The notes under the pieces were generated by a model that did no database searches, was not told the origin of the DNA, and saw only the letters and a list, made by a program, of their open reading frames with translations. 62,766 nucleotides of DNA from Pilibacter termitis. Lineage in GTDB: Bacteria > Bacillota > Bacilli > Lactobacillales > Streptococcaceae. Shown in pieces: positions 17,184 to 27,778 of this stretch (the first letter of the stretch is position 1; each line of letters opens with the position of its first letter). The translations under genes and the position numbers were made by a program. Location: contig NZ_FUXI01000020.1 of the NCBI RefSeq assembly GCF_900167335.1, positions 1 to 62,766 of the forward strand. The letters run 5' to 3'.

Positions 17184-20100
17184 ATGTTTACACAGTTGAT
17201 GACGAGAACGACTTATTCTTTGTTGAATAGTTTAGTGGATATTCCGACTTACGTGGCACGTGCGAAAAAAGAGAAAGCAACAGCTCTTGGCATTATGGAT
17301 AAAGGTGTTCTGCATGGTGCCATAGAGTTTTACAAGGCTTGTCGAAAAGAAAAGATAAAACCAATTATCGGGGTGACATTGGAATATTTTTCAGCGGAAG
17401 TTAATAAAAACTTCACGCTCTCGCTGATTGCTAAGAACAATCTCGGGTATCAGCAAATGATGAAATTGTCCTCGCAACAAAAAATCAAAGAGCAGATACA
17501 ACTTGCAGATATATTGCCACACCTAGAGCATTTGGCGGTTATTTTTGATGAGGGAAGTGAGCTGTTTTTCTATGCGAGGGAAAATTTTCAGCATTTAGGC
17601 GTTTGGCTCAAGCAATTTTCCGAGGAGATAGACCAATATGTTGGCATCTCTGCCAATATTGAGCCGTACCTTTTCAACGTGATTGAGCAGTTGCAACTTC
17701 GCCCACTTGCCTTGCGTGAGGTACTTTACTTTGAGCCAGAAGAGGTACGGAGTTTGCAGGTGGCAAGAGCCATTCTCTCTCAAGAAGTTTTAGAGCCTGC
17801 AAGTATGGAAGTTTTTGGTGAGAGTAGCTATTTGAACAACGCTAAGACAACGGAGTTGTTTGAAAAACAAGGGTTGTTTTCCGCATTGGAAAACTTGGAG
17901 AAATTAGTTGAAGAAATTCAGCTAGATATACCACTTCATCAGACCCTGCTCCCGCATTTTCCATTGAAATCAGAAGAAAATGCACGTGAGTATTTAGAAC
18001 AATTAGCATTTTCAAAGTTAGAATACATTGTGCCAAATGCTACAAAGGAATACCATGAGCGTTTGAAAATGGAGTTGGATATTATTCATGAAATGGGATT
18101 TGACGATTATTTCTTGATTGTCTGGGATTTGTTGCGTTTTGCACATGAAGAACATATTTTTACAGGTTCTGGTCGAGGAAGTGCCGCTGGCTCTCTCGTT
18201 GCTTACGTGTTAGAAATTACAGGCGTTGACCCGATTCGTTATGATTTGCTTTTCGAGCGTTTTTTAAACAAAGAACGCTACACCATGCCAGATATTGATA
18301 TTGACATTCCAGATGACAAGCGAGAGGAACTTTTGCGTTATGTCGCTGAAAAGTATGGTCGCAAGCACGTGGCACAAATTGCTACTTTTCAAACACTTGG
18401 TGCCAAACAAGCATTGCGTGATGTGACACGTGTTTTTGGCTTATCCATGCGTGAATCTGACGAATGGAGTCGTGCGGTCGGAAGTGAGTTTAAGATAACC
18501 TTGCAGTCGGCATATGACAAATCAAAACGGCTGAGAGATTTGGTTGAGAAAAACACGAGAAATACGTTGATATTTGCAATTGCCAAACGATTAGAAGGTG
18601 TGCCGAGAAATGTTTCCACTCACGCAGCTGGTGTCGTGATGAGTGACAAAAATTTATTTGACCTCATTCCACTGCAAACAGGGAGTGAAACGATTTATTT
18701 GACGCAATTTGATATGTACGGCGTGGAAGATGTCGGTTTGCTGAAAATGGATTTCCTTGGGCTGAAGAATTTAAAAATTATCGCAGATGCCCTCAGGTCT
18801 ATTTTGAAAACGTACAAAGAAAATTTGAATATCAAAACAATCAATTTTTTGGACGAAAAAACGTTAGAATTGTTCCGAAAAGGGAATACCACGGGAATTT
18901 TTCAGTTTGAATCTCTTGGGATTCGACAAGTTTTGCGGAAAGTTTCGCCTGATACGATTGAGGACATTGCAGCAGTTAATGCACTTTATCGTCCGGGCCC
19001 TATGCAAAATATCGACCATTTTGCTGCCAGAAAACATGGACGAGAAACAATCGTTTATCCAGATGAACGACTTGCACCGATTTTGCAAAATACCTACGGA
19101 GTGCTAGTCTATCAAGAGCAGGTTATGCAGGCGTTGGTAGAAATGGCAGGATTTACGCTTGGTGAGGCGGATATTGTCCGTCGTGCAATTGGAAAGAAAA
19201 AACGTGACGTGATTGATACAGAGCGTCAAAACTTTTTGACAGGTGCTATGAAAAATGGTGTCGCAGAAAATGTAGCAGAGGAAGTCTATGATTACATCGA
19301 AAAATTTGCCAATTACGGTTTCAACCGTTCGCACGCATTTGCCTATTCTTTTGTAGCGTATCAAATGGCATATTTAAAAGTGCATTACTCGGGAGCATTT
19401 TTCCAAAGTTTGATGCACAGTAACCGAGGGAGCAAGCGAAAAATTCGTGAATATGTTGGCGAGGCAAAGCGTTATGGTGTGGAAAGTTTACTTCCAGACA
19501 TCAATCAATCGCAGTACAGTTTTAGACTTCTTTCGCCGAATGAAATTCAGTTTGGTTTTTCTGAAATAAAAGGATTGAGAAGTGATTTTATTCGTGAAGT
19601 GTTAGCAGAAAGACAACAAGCTGGAGCTTTTCGGAGCGTGGACGATTTTCTTCTTAGAATACCGAAGAAATATTTGACTGATGAAAACATGGAATCCCTC
19701 ATTTACAGCGGAACGTTTGACAAACTTGAGCAAAACCGACAAAAATTGTTGATTGAGGTTAAGCGGAAAATTGAGAAAATCAAACTTTTCGGAGGAATGG
19801 ACGACTTGTTTTGGCAATACGAAGTAAAAGAAGAAGCGATGCCTGATTTTTCTCCAGAAATACGACTGGAAAAAGAAGAAGAAACCCTCGGCATTTTTCT
19901 CTCCAATCACCCAACAGAACTTTTGACTCGCTTGAGGAAAGAAAAGAAAACAAAGGCGATAAACGAAGTATTCATAGGGGACGTGGTGCGAATGATTGTT
20001 CAGGTGAAAAGTGTCAAAGAAATTCGCACGAAGAAAAATGAGGCAATGGCATTTATCGAGGCACAGGATACGACAGGCGAAATAGAAGTCACGATTTTTC

Positions 20101-20474
20101 CAAAAATTTATCGGAAAGTCTATCCGCTTTTAGAAAAAGGAATGATTCTTTACATCGAAGGTAAGGGTGCGGAAAATAAATTTAGCCAAGGAGTGCAAGT
20201 TTTAGCTGATAACATTCAAAATGCACACGAAATGGAGCAAAATATTCCTACGGAAAACCTCTTTTTGCGAGTGTTAGACGAAGAGAAAATCCCGCAACTC
20301 AAAGAGGAACTTCTACAATTCTCTGGAAATATCCCGGTGATTTTAGTCGTAGGAGAAACGAGGAACACGATTGCATTGAATGAAAGATTTTCGGTGAAAA
20401 AATCCCTAGAGCTAGAAGAAAAACTTAGCATTTCTCTTGGGAGCGAGAGCTTTGCTTTTGTAGAGAGAAAATAA
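17184..20474 (+). CDS. dnaE: DNA polymerase III subunit alpha (DnaE)
   Basis: A 1096-residue polymerase. The catalytic domain contains GSGRGSAAGSLVAY and the aspartates of PDIDIDIPDDKR; the OB-fold DNA-binding region is near the C-terminus (AFIEAQDTTGEIEVTIFP). In Firmicutes DnaE works beside PolC, extending RNA primers. The N-terminal PHP domain begins FTQLMTRTTYSLL, where family members have a His-x-His-Ser metal motif, so the PHP site looks degenerate. The start at 17,184 follows GGAGGGAGG. It heads the dnaE-pfkA-pyk order. Confidence 0.94.
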   Translation: MFTQLMTRTTYSLLNSLVDIPTYVARAKKEKATALGIMDKGVLHGAIEFYKACRKEKIKPIIGVTLEYFSAEVNKNFTLSLIAKNNLGYQQMMKLSSQQKIKEQIQLADILPHLEHLAVIFDEGSELFFYARENFQHLGVWLKQFSEEIDQYVGISANIEPYLFNVIEQLQLRPLALREVLYFEPEEVRSLQVARAILSQEVLEPASMEVFGESSYLNNAKTTELFEKQGLFSALENLEKLVEEIQLDIPLHQTLLPHFPLKSEENAREYLEQLAFSKLEYIVPNATKEYHERLKMELDIIHEMGFDDYFLIVWDLLRFAHEEHIFTGSGRGSAAGSLVAYVLEITGVDPIRYDLLFERFLNKERYTMPDIDIDIPDDKREELLRYVAEKYGRKHVAQIATFQTLGAKQALRDVTRVFGLSMRESDEWSRAVGSEFKITLQSAYDKSKRLRDLVEKNTRNTLIFAIAKRLEGVPRNVSTHAAGVVMSDKNLFDLIPLQTGSETIYLTQFDMYGVEDVGLLKMDFLGLKNLKIIADALRSILKTYKENLNIKTINFLDEKTLELFRKGNTTGIFQFESLGIRQVLRKVSPDTIEDIAAVNALYRPGPMQNIDHFAARKHGRETIVYPDERLAPILQNTYGVLVYQEQVMQALVEMAGFTLGEADIVRRAIGKKKRDVIDTERQNFLTGAMKNGVAENVAEEVYDYIEKFANYGFNRSHAFAYSFVAYQMAYLKVHYSGAFFQSLMHSNRGSKRKIREYVGEAKRYGVESLLPDINQSQYSFRLLSPNEIQFGFSEIKGLRSDFIREVLAERQQAGAFRSVDDFLLRIPKKYLTDENMESLIYSGTFDKLEQNRQKLLIEVKRKIEKIKLFGGMDDLFWQYEVKEEAMPDFSPEIRLEKEEETLGIFLSNHPTELLTRLRKEKKTKAINEVFIGDVVRMIVQVKSVKEIRTKKNEAMAFIEAQDTTGEIEVTIFPKIYRKVYPLLEKGMILYIEGKGAENKFSQGVQVLADNIQNAHEMEQNIPTENLFLRVLDEEKIPQLKEELLQFSGNIPVILVVGETRNTIALNERFSVKKSLELEEKLSISLGSESFAFVERK

Positions 20475-20734
20475 TGTAGGACACTTTTAACGGTCAATTT
20501 TCAAAAACGACAATGAAAAAAATGAAATTTTCATTATTTCTTTCAAAACTTGACCCTAACAAAAGACTTTTGGACTTAAAAGTGATAGAATAGGGAAAGT
20601 GATAAGGCAATTTCTGAAAACTCTGCTTGAAAATTTTTGGCAAGCAGTAATTTCAGAGAGAGCTATAAGGAAACTAGATAGAGTTTTCTATACGAGTTCA
20701 AATACAAATTTGAGTAGTATTAATTTTTTAATGA

Positions 20735-21712
<978 letters not shown>

Positions 21713-21905
21713 CCTTGGTTTCATGCTAATTGAAGTTTAAGAAAGACTAAGTGGTTATTTGTGCAATTACGTTGTTATGTTTCTCACACCTTAGGAGGTT
21801 TGCGAGGTTTTTCAGTAGTTGGACAAGCAATTTTATTTGTCAGCATTAGAACTTTCATTAGTATAAAAATAAATTATAAAAAAACGATGGGAGCTTTTAC
21901 CTCAA

Positions 21906-23756
21906 ATGAAAAAAACAAAAATTGTAAGCACACTTGGACCTGCTGTTGAATTTCGTGGTGGTCGCACACACTTAGACCCAGATTATTCGTTTGGTGATGC
22001 GGTTGACGTTGAACCAACAGTCGCAAAAATTGGGGAATTAATCAACAACGGAGCGAACGTATTCCGTTTTAACTTCTCGCATGGTGACCATGAAGAACAA
22101 AGCACACGTATGGAATTAGTACGTAAAGCAGAAGAATTAACAGGAAAACACGTAGGACTTTTGCTTGATACAAAAGGGGCAGAAATTCGTACAACGAAAC
22201 AAAACACAACAGAGGCAGACTTTGGACGTGCAGGCTACATCAAATTTGAAGTAGGCGACAAAACACGTATTTCAATGGACGAAAATCTTGAAGGAACAAA
22301 AGAAAAAATTGCTGTCACTTATCCGGGACTTTTTGATGATGTTCACGTTGGTGGTCATGTATTGTTTGATGATGGTCTTATCGACATGGAAATCTTGGAA
22401 AAAGATGAGGCAACTCGTGAATTAGTCGTAGAAGTGAAAAATGCTGGTATGTTAGGTAGCCGTAAAGGTGTAAATGCACCAGGTGTATCTCTTTCACTTC
22501 CTGGTATCACAGAAAAAGACGAGGCAGATATTCGCTTTGGTTTGACACAAGGAATCAACTTTATCGCAGCAAGTTTTGTTCGTAAAGCACAAGACGTATT
22601 GGATATTCGTGAAATCCTTGAAGAAACAGGAAACACACACGTACAAATCATCTCAAAAATCGAATCTCAAGAAGGAATCGACAACATTGATGAAGTAATC
22701 GCAGCAAGTGACGGGATTATGATTGCTCGTGGTGACATGGGTGTGGAAATTCCTGCTGAAAATGTACCATTGGTACAAAAAATGATTATCAAAAAAGTTA
22801 ATGCGGTAGGAAAAACAGTTGTAACAGCAACACAAATGTTGGAATCTATGCAAGCTAACCCACGTCCAACTCGTGCAGAGGCAAGTGACGTGGCAAATGC
22901 GGTATTTGACGGAACAGATGCAACAATGCTTTCTGGTGAATCTGCAAATGGTGCTTACCCAATCGAATCTGTTGCAACAATGGCACGTATTAACGAAAAA
23001 TCTGAAAGCTATCTTCAAGAATTTGGTTCATTTGAACTAAACGAATTTGAAAAAACAGATGTGACAGAAACTATTGGTCTTTCTGTTGCACGTGCAGCGA
23101 AAAACCTTGGTGTAAAAGCAATCGTTGCGGTTACTGAATCTGGTTATACAGCTCGCATGATTTCTAAATACCGTCCGCAAGCAGACATTTTAGCGTTAAC
23201 GTTTGACGAAAAAACACAACGTTCATTGATGTTAAACTGGGGTGTATTGCCAGTTATCTCTGAAAAAGTTTTCTCAACGGATGAATTGTTTGAAAAAGCG
23301 ACAGCAAAAGCTGTTGAAATGGGACTTGCATCGGAAGGTGATTTAATCTTGATTACCGCTGGTGTACCAGTAGGTGAACGTGGAACAACAAACATCATGA
23401 AAATTCAACTTATCGGTAACAAATTGGTTGAAGGTCAAGGTGTGGGAACTGAAACGAAAATTGGTCGTGCAGTAGTAGCGTTCTCTGCTGAAGAAGCGGT
23501 AAGTAAAGTTCAAGAAGGCGACATTTTAGTTGTACCTTCAACAGATGCAGACTACCTTCCAGCAATGACGAAAGCAGCAGCAATTATCGTTGAAACAGGT
23601 GGACTTACAAGTCATGCAGCAGTTGTGGGAATTGCGAAATCAATTCCAGTGGTTGTATCAGCAGCAAACGCAACAAATGCAATCTCTGACGGACAAATCG
23701 TAACCGTAGACCCACGTCGTGGTATTGTTTACAAAGGTGAAACAGCAGCGATTTAA
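21906..23756 (+). CDS. pyk: Pyruvate kinase with C-terminal PEP-utiliser domain
   Basis: A 616-residue glycolytic enzyme converting PEP and ADP to pyruvate and ATP. Features include FRFNFSHGDHEEQ, GIMIARGDMGVE and TATQMLESM. After STLGPAVEFRGG there is an insertion of about 25 residues, as in lactococcal and streptococcal enzymes. The C-terminal 110 residues form the PEP-utiliser mobile-like domain (GGLTSHAAVVG) seen in Bacillus and Enterococcus enzymes. Having both is worth noting. It follows pfkA by 193 nt; the ribosome site is GGGAG. Confidence 0.95.
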   Translation: MKKTKIVSTLGPAVEFRGGRTHLDPDYSFGDAVDVEPTVAKIGELINNGANVFRFNFSHGDHEEQSTRMELVRKAEELTGKHVGLLLDTKGAEIRTTKQNTTEADFGRAGYIKFEVGDKTRISMDENLEGTKEKIAVTYPGLFDDVHVGGHVLFDDGLIDMEILEKDEATRELVVEVKNAGMLGSRKGVNAPGVSLSLPGITEKDEADIRFGLTQGINFIAASFVRKAQDVLDIREILEETGNTHVQIISKIESQEGIDNIDEVIAASDGIMIARGDMGVEIPAENVPLVQKMIIKKVNAVGKTVVTATQMLESMQANPRPTRAEASDVANAVFDGTDATMLSGESANGAYPIESVATMARINEKSESYLQEFGSFELNEFEKTDVTETIGLSVARAAKNLGVKAIVAVTESGYTARMISKYRPQADILALTFDEKTQRSLMLNWGVLPVISEKVFSTDELFEKATAKAVEMGLASEGDLILITAGVPVGERGTTNIMKIQLIGNKLVEGQGVGTETKIGRAVVAFSAEEAVSKVQEGDILVVPSTDADYLPAMTKAAAIIVETGGLTSHAAVVGIAKSIPVVVSAANATNAISDGQIVTVDPRRGIVYKGETAAI

Positions 23757-23769
23757 TTTGAAATAAAAA

Positions 23770-23812
23770 ATAAACGCATGGAATCAGGTTTAAGATTTCA
23801 TGCGTTTTTTAG
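23770..23812 (+). terminator. Intrinsic terminator of pyk
   Basis: AACGCATGGAATC and GATTTCATGCGTT pair, followed by a T-run. Confidence 0.8.
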
Positions 23813-23951
23813 ATTAGAAAAATGAGAAATTCTGCCTGATATTCTTGATTAAAGTTTGTGTTTTTTTAGTCAAAGTTGACATTTCAGCGTAAGGTGTAGT
23901 AATATCATAACATTGTCGTTGGAGACGGCAACTATTGATTTAAGGCTGAAA

Positions 23952-24115
23952 ATATGGGCACCTCTAAAAACTCCGGTTAAGCCAAAATTAGCTAGTTTTT
24001 CGATTTTCGAGGAAATCGACGAAAGCTATGTGGTTCATAGGTTGAGGAGAATGACGAAGAAAATCGGAAAACTAGCAATTTTGGATAGGCGTGAGTTTTT
24101 AGAGGTGCCCATATA
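23952..24115. mobile_element. MITE-like palindromic element, copy 2 (164 bp, inverted relative to copy 1)
   Basis: Ends ATATGGGCACCTCTAAAAAC and its complement. Over its length it is the reverse complement of 12,905-13,069 with scattered changes, some at paired positions (GGTACC versus GGCACC/GGTGCC at both ends). It occupies most of the gap between pyk and the next gene. Confidence 0.8.
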
Positions 24116-24128
24116 ATGGAGATTGGTT

Positions 24129-24935
24129 ATGGCTAGAAAAAATATTTATGATTTGCTCAATGAACACGAAATTGACACAAGGCAAGAATATGAACGATTG
24201 TGGACGTTGCTGAGGAGCAGGAGTAGTTATAGTGCAACGCACAATTATTCTGTTTCGGTTTTGCAAATTATAGAAAAAGAATTTTTGAATTTTAAACGCA
24301 GGGTAAGTTTCGTGAGTTTTCATGAAATGGTAAGGTATTTTCAACTTCCGTTTCGTGAGGAAAGTGGATATTTCCCTGCCATTGTTTACGGTGTCTCGTT
24401 AGATGAGTTGAATTGTTTTATCGAGTTGATTCTTTTAGTGTTCCAAGAACTTGAAGAAATTAATCACAAAGGGAAATATGATTTCGCTGAGGCGAAAGCA
24501 CAGATTAAGCATAATATCCATTATATTCTTGAGAAAATTGCACATAAAATTATTGAAATTCGTCCGAAACAGTTGATTGTTGTGCCAAGTGATGATTTTG
24601 TCAATGCAGTAGCAGACATTATTTTACCCGAAGATGAACAATTGGCACTGGCTGTCCTAGGATATTCGCATTATTCGCATAAAGCGGATATAGAGGAAAA
24701 AGGAGTGATTCTCAAGCAATTAGTGGATTATGTAGAACCAAAGCTAAAAATCGTCAAAGATAGCAACTTGTCGTTTGTGCTAAACAAATATTATGCAAAG
24801 CAAGGCGAAAATGCAACGGCACCTCACCTAAATGCAGAAGAGATGATTGAGCTATATGACGGATTATACAAAAACATTTTGTTTTATATAATGAAACAAG
24901 AAATCAATGATTTAGTAGAGGGAGATAACTATTAA
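24129..24935 (+). CDS. Unknown cytosolic protein; prophage attachment gene
   Basis: 268 residues, not recognised; mostly helical with no membrane segment or known catalytic motif. The ATG at 24,129 is chosen for GGAG 8 nt upstream. Its last codons lie in the 22-bp att core: after QEINDLV the present reading is EGDNY-stop, whereas the sequence retained at the right prophage end would read SR-stop. The prophage therefore replaces the C-terminal tail and leaves the gene intact. The MITE just upstream may contribute leader sequence. Confidence 0.7.
   Translation: MARKNIYDLLNEHEIDTRQEYERLWTLLRSRSSYSATHNYSVSVLQIIEKEFLNFKRRVSFVSFHEMVRYFQLPFREESGYFPAIVYGVSLDELNCFIELILLVFQELEEINHKGKYDFAEAKAQIKHNIHYILEKIAHKIIEIRPKQLIVVPSDDFVNAVADIILPEDEQLALAVLGYSHYSHKADIEEKGVILKQLVDYVEPKLKIVKDSNLSFVLNKYYAKQGENATAPHLNAEEMIELYDGLYKNILFYIMKQEINDLVEGDNY
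24896..24917. other. attL core (22 bp)
   Basis: Identical 22-bp sequence, starting ACAAGAAATC and ending GATTTAGTA, is present at 58,059-58,080. Flanks differ at once on both sides. It lies in the 3' end of the host gene. Confidence 0.85.
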
Positions 24936-24974
24936 ATCAACGTTTCTATCTACTCTAAAGAAGTAAGAAACACC

Positions 24975-24998
24975 AAAAGGGGCAGAAAAGGGGCAAAC
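24975..24998. other. Left integrase arm-type site candidate
   Basis: Two direct copies of AAAAGGGGCA about 13 nt apart, the second continuing AAC. The same 24-nt arrangement with one difference occurs near the other prophage end (57,915-57,938). Both lie inside the att cores, as expected for phage arm sites. Confidence 0.5.
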
Positions 24999-25019
24999 GC
25001 TCCTAGTCTGCCCCTTTTT
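24975..25019. terminator. Bidirectional terminator between host gene and integrase
   Basis: AAAAGGGGCAG and CTGCCCCTTTTT form the stem of a long hairpin overlapping the arm-type site. It can end both the host gene transcript (plus) and the integrase transcript (minus). Confidence 0.7.
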
Positions 25020-25021
25020 AT

Positions 25022-26140
25022 TTATAAAAGCTCAATTTTTTCAATGATTTCTTCTCGCATTTTATTTGTAACGTGTGTATAGATTTCAAGTGTCGTTTTA
25101 CTGTCAGCGTGTCCGACACGTTCCATAATTGCAGCAACAGGCAAATGAAGTTCGGCAAGTCTGGAAATGTGTGAGTGCCTAAATGTATGTGGTGAAACAC
25201 GTTTATTTAAGCCAATTCTTTTAGTAGCATTGCGGAGATTACTGCTAATTACTTGTACAGTTAACTGTCTGTGTGAAAGTAAACCGATAAAAATATAAGG
25301 GACTTCTTTTGGGTTTTCTGCTTGGATTTCATGCAATATTTCATTTGTTCTTTCGTTAAATGATATTGTTCGTTTTGATTGTGCTGTTTTTGTACTCGTT
25401 TTTCGTGCAAAATCTTGGTTGTTATAATGATAATCCCAAGTGCCATTTATAGCTATTGTGCGATTTTCAAAGTCAATCTCAGACCATTCCAAAGCGAGTG
25501 CCTCACCAATCCGCAAACCGTTGAGATACAAAAATTCACATAAGTCCGCAATTCTTTTATTCTTTTTATTTCCATAGGCATTCCGCAAATTGTCAAGAAT
25601 CATTTCTACTTCGTCTTTTTCAAGATACTTTTCTTTTATATGTTTGACTTCCACTTTTTTTGTAGGAATTTGAATATTGTTTAAAGGATTTGTTTGAATA
25701 TATTGCATATCAATCGCATATTTAAACAGCATATTCAATACATTTTTCAATTCTTTCACGTAGTTTCTACTTAAATCCTGCACAAATAGCCATTCCTCTA
25801 TTTGTTTAATCAAAAGAACTCTGTCTATATTTTTTACAAGTATTTCATGAGAGATAGATTTCTTTAGTTTTTTGATATGACTTACTCTTGAAAAGTAGCT
25901 ACTATTTTTAGATTTCATCTTATAATTTTGTAACCACTTGTCCATTAATTCATGCAAAGTGATAGCTCTGTTTTGAATTTTATTTGATTTGTCTTGTATC
26001 TTTTTTTCTAAAATCCGCTGTGCCTCACGTTGATTTTTTTTATCAAGGGTAACAGAAACTTTTTTCCATTTTTCGCTATAAGGGTCAAGATAACGCTCGA
26101 TAAACTTAAATTTACCGTTTTCTAGTTTTTCTATCCACAT
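25022..26140 (-). CDS. int: Tyrosine-type phage integrase
   Basis: A 372-residue site-specific recombinase. An N-terminal arm-binding domain (about 1-55) is followed by a SAM-like core-binding domain (about 60-150). The catalytic domain has LRIGEALALEW (Arg), HTFRHSHIS (His-x-x-Arg) and the nucleophile Tyr in TLEIYTHVT. It catalyses integration at the 22-bp core next door. Transcription is toward attL. Confidence 0.95.
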   Translation of the reverse strand: MWIEKLENGKFKFIERYLDPYSEKWKKVSVTLDKKNQREAQRILEKKIQDKSNKIQNRAITLHELMDKWLQNYKMKSKNSSYFSRVSHIKKLKKSISHEILVKNIDRVLLIKQIEEWLFVQDLSRNYVKELKNVLNMLFKYAIDMQYIQTNPLNNIQIPTKKVEVKHIKEKYLEKDEVEMILDNLRNAYGNKKNKRIADLCEFLYLNGLRIGEALALEWSEIDFENRTIAINGTWDYHYNNQDFARKTSTKTAQSKRTISFNERTNEILHEIQAENPKEVPYIFIGLLSHRQLTVQVISSNLRNATKRIGLNKRVSPHTFRHSHISRLAELHLPVAAIMERVGHADSKTTLEIYTHVTNKMREEIIEKIELL

Positions 26141-26165
26141 TTTTTATCATCACTTCCTTATATTT

Positions 26166-26208
26166 ATAAAGAAAAAGAACCTACAACATAAGTCATAGGT
26201 TCTTTTTC
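26166..26208. terminator. Palindromic terminator upstream of int
   Basis: AAAGAACCTA and TAGGTTCTTT pair, with A- and T-runs on both sides, so it could act in either direction. Confidence 0.6.
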
Positions 26209-26311
26209 TAGTCACTTTCTGAACAACGTCCACAGCAACCATTTTGAATTAACCTAACTATACATTATTTTTTTGAAAACTGTCAAATACTTTTTCGCAT
26301 TTATACATAAG

Positions 26312-26500
26312 TTATTTCTTTTTAGACTCGAGATACGTTCGGATAAGTTCATTCATAACTTTCTTATCGTTTTCTGTTACCTCTTTTCCGTCAAAACTGT
26401 GTATAAAGTCAAAGTCAAAGTCGGGATATTCTTCTTTTGAGTTGTTAACTGTGTTGTTTTCAAGCATATTATCTGAACTACTAAGTTTTGATTTTTCCAT
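26312..26500 (-). CDS. Small acidic hypothetical phage protein
   Basis: 62 residues, acidic and Ser/Asn-rich at the N-terminus with a helical C-terminus (NDKKVMNELIRTYLESKKK). Not recognised. It lies between repressor and integrase on the same strand, a position often used for superinfection-immunity or repressor-accessory proteins. A GGATGG site precedes the ATG. Confidence 0.45.
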   Translation of the reverse strand: MEKSKLSSSDNMLENNTVNNSKEEYPDFDFDFIHSFDGKEVTENDKKVMNELIRTYLESKKK

Positions 26501-26587
26501 ATTTCCATCCTTTAGTTATAAAATAGTTAATAATCGGTTGCAGCATATTCCTTTCTACTGTCAAATAAAAAATGACAGCTTTTATAC

Positions 26588-26622
26588 AAAAAAACGCTCA
26601 AGACGACGTACGACTTGAGCTT
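26588..26622 (-). terminator. Terminator of the repressor gene
   Basis: On the minus strand GCTCAAG and CTTGAGC pair around an 11-nt loop, followed by GTTTTTTTG. Confidence 0.8.
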
Positions 26623-26699
26623 GACATGTTAAATAATCTTAACATGAAACTCTTTATATAGTCAACTAATTCTATTTAAAATTTTTAGTGTTTTTTACG

Positions 26700-27410
26700 T
26701 TACAACATAATCCTCGCAATCACACGTATTTGATTTTCTTCTGTTGCGAAGAAATCATCATACTTTTTATTCAATGAACACAAACGCAGGCGATTATCTT
26801 CTAAGTAGCATTTTTTTACATATTCTTCTCCGTCTATTGTAACTGCATAAAAACCTCCGTTGGTGATGCTTGTTTCACTTATTCCAAAAATAACGTCACC
26901 GTCTTTTATAAATGGCTCCATTGAATCACCGTCCACCAGAAAAACGTAGTCAAAACGAGGAGGTAGTTCGCTTGGGCATAGCTCGACAGTTTCAAGGTTG
27001 TACTGTTCGTTAAATGCTCCAGTACCTGCTGCGAGACGTATAGCCTCGTATGTGTGCGTTTCTTCCTCTAGTGTGTAATCTTCTTCATCTTCGAGTTTTT
27101 CTTGCTCATAAAGCTCGTTTTTAGCGAAATTTAGGACATTTTCTTGTCTTGGTTCGTTTAGTTGCTCTGATGTTGTTGTTATTTCTGAAATAATTGATGT
27201 TTTTTTAGCTCCAAACATTAAGTCTTCTATTGTAACGTTTAACAATTCAGCTAATCTATCCAAATCATCTACCATTGGCGAACGTTTTCCGCTAATCCAC
27301 AAAGATATAGCCGATTCGCTTTTGTTCATTAATTTCCCCAACTCTTTCATAGTAAGTCCATTTTGTTTTCTATAGTAATCTATCATTTTTGGTAATTGAA
27401 TTTTTTTCAT
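26700..27410 (-). CDS. CI-like phage repressor with S24 peptidase domain
   Basis: A 236-residue protein. The N-terminal HTH_3 domain (about 8-62; LTMKELGKLMNKSESAISLWISGKRSP) is followed by a linker and a LexA-type S24 domain. The cleavage site is in LAAGTGAF, the serine in VDGDSMEP and the lysine in EEYVKK. It should hold the prophage dormant and self-cleave on SOS induction. It reads away from the early genes and shares an operator region with them. Confidence 0.93.
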   Translation of the reverse strand: MKKIQLPKMIDYYRKQNGLTMKELGKLMNKSESAISLWISGKRSPMVDDLDRLAELLNVTIEDLMFGAKKTSIISEITTTSEQLNEPRQENVLNFAKNELYEQEKLEDEEDYTLEEETHTYEAIRLAAGTGAFNEQYNLETVELCPSELPPRFDYVFLVDGDSMEPFIKDGDVIFGISETSITNGGFYAVTIDGEEYVKKCYLEDNRLRLCSLNKKYDDFFATEENQIRVIARIML

Positions 27411-27440
27411 TAGTTTATCCTCTTTTCTTTATATATCTAT

Positions 27441-27469
27441 ATTGTAATGTATTCACTGAAAAAAATCAA
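27441..27469 (-). promoter_or_regulatory. Repressor promoter (pRM-like)
   Basis: On the minus strand TTGATT (27,464-27,469), 17 nt, TACAAT (27,441-27,446), just before the repressor ATG. Confidence 0.6.
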
Positions 27470-27473
27470 AATA

Positions 27474-27517
27474 AACTTTACAAAAAGCAAAGTTTATTCT
27501 TGACTATTTGTAAAGTT
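27474..27517. promoter_or_regulatory. Operator pair between repressor and early promoters
   Basis: AACTTTACAAA (27,474-27,484) and its complement TTTGTAAAGTT (27,507-27,517) flank a further GCAAAGTTTA. The right copy lies in the spacer of the early promoter, so repressor binding would block it. Confidence 0.65.
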
Positions 27518-27528
27518 AGTTGTATAAT
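27500..27528 (+). promoter_or_regulatory. Early promoter (pR-like)
   Basis: TTGACT, 17 nt, TATAAT: near-consensus. It drives the early genes and, if not terminated, would read through the CRISPR array in the sense opposite to its own promoter. Confidence 0.8.
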
Positions 27529-27557
27529 TAATTCATAAGGTTGAGGGAGGTGAGAAA

Positions 27558-27722
27558 ATGAGTAAGAAAAAACAAGTTGTCAAATACGAAATCCATATTC
27601 ACCTTAATGTTGACAACAAAAAAGAAGACTCGTCGGCAAACGAGTCTAAAGAGATTCCAGTAGCTTTAATCGGAACAGCTGGAATCATAATCGGTGCTTT
27701 AATATCAGCATTGATTAAATAA
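27558..27722 (+). CDS. Small single-TM protein, first early gene
   Basis: 54 residues: a charged N-terminal half (KKKQVVKYEIHIHLNVDNKK) and one C-terminal membrane helix (VALIGTAGIIIGALISALI). GGGAGG precedes the ATG. It takes the place where cro is usually found. Function unknown; a membrane-acting early protein such as a superinfection-exclusion factor is one guess. Confidence 0.6.
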   Translation: MSKKKQVVKYEIHIHLNVDNKKEDSSANESKEIPVALIGTAGIIIGALISALIK

Positions 27723-27778
27723 AGCATTGGGGCTTTGCCCCTTTGCCTTTATATTAACATAGAAAAGAGGAAAATGAA

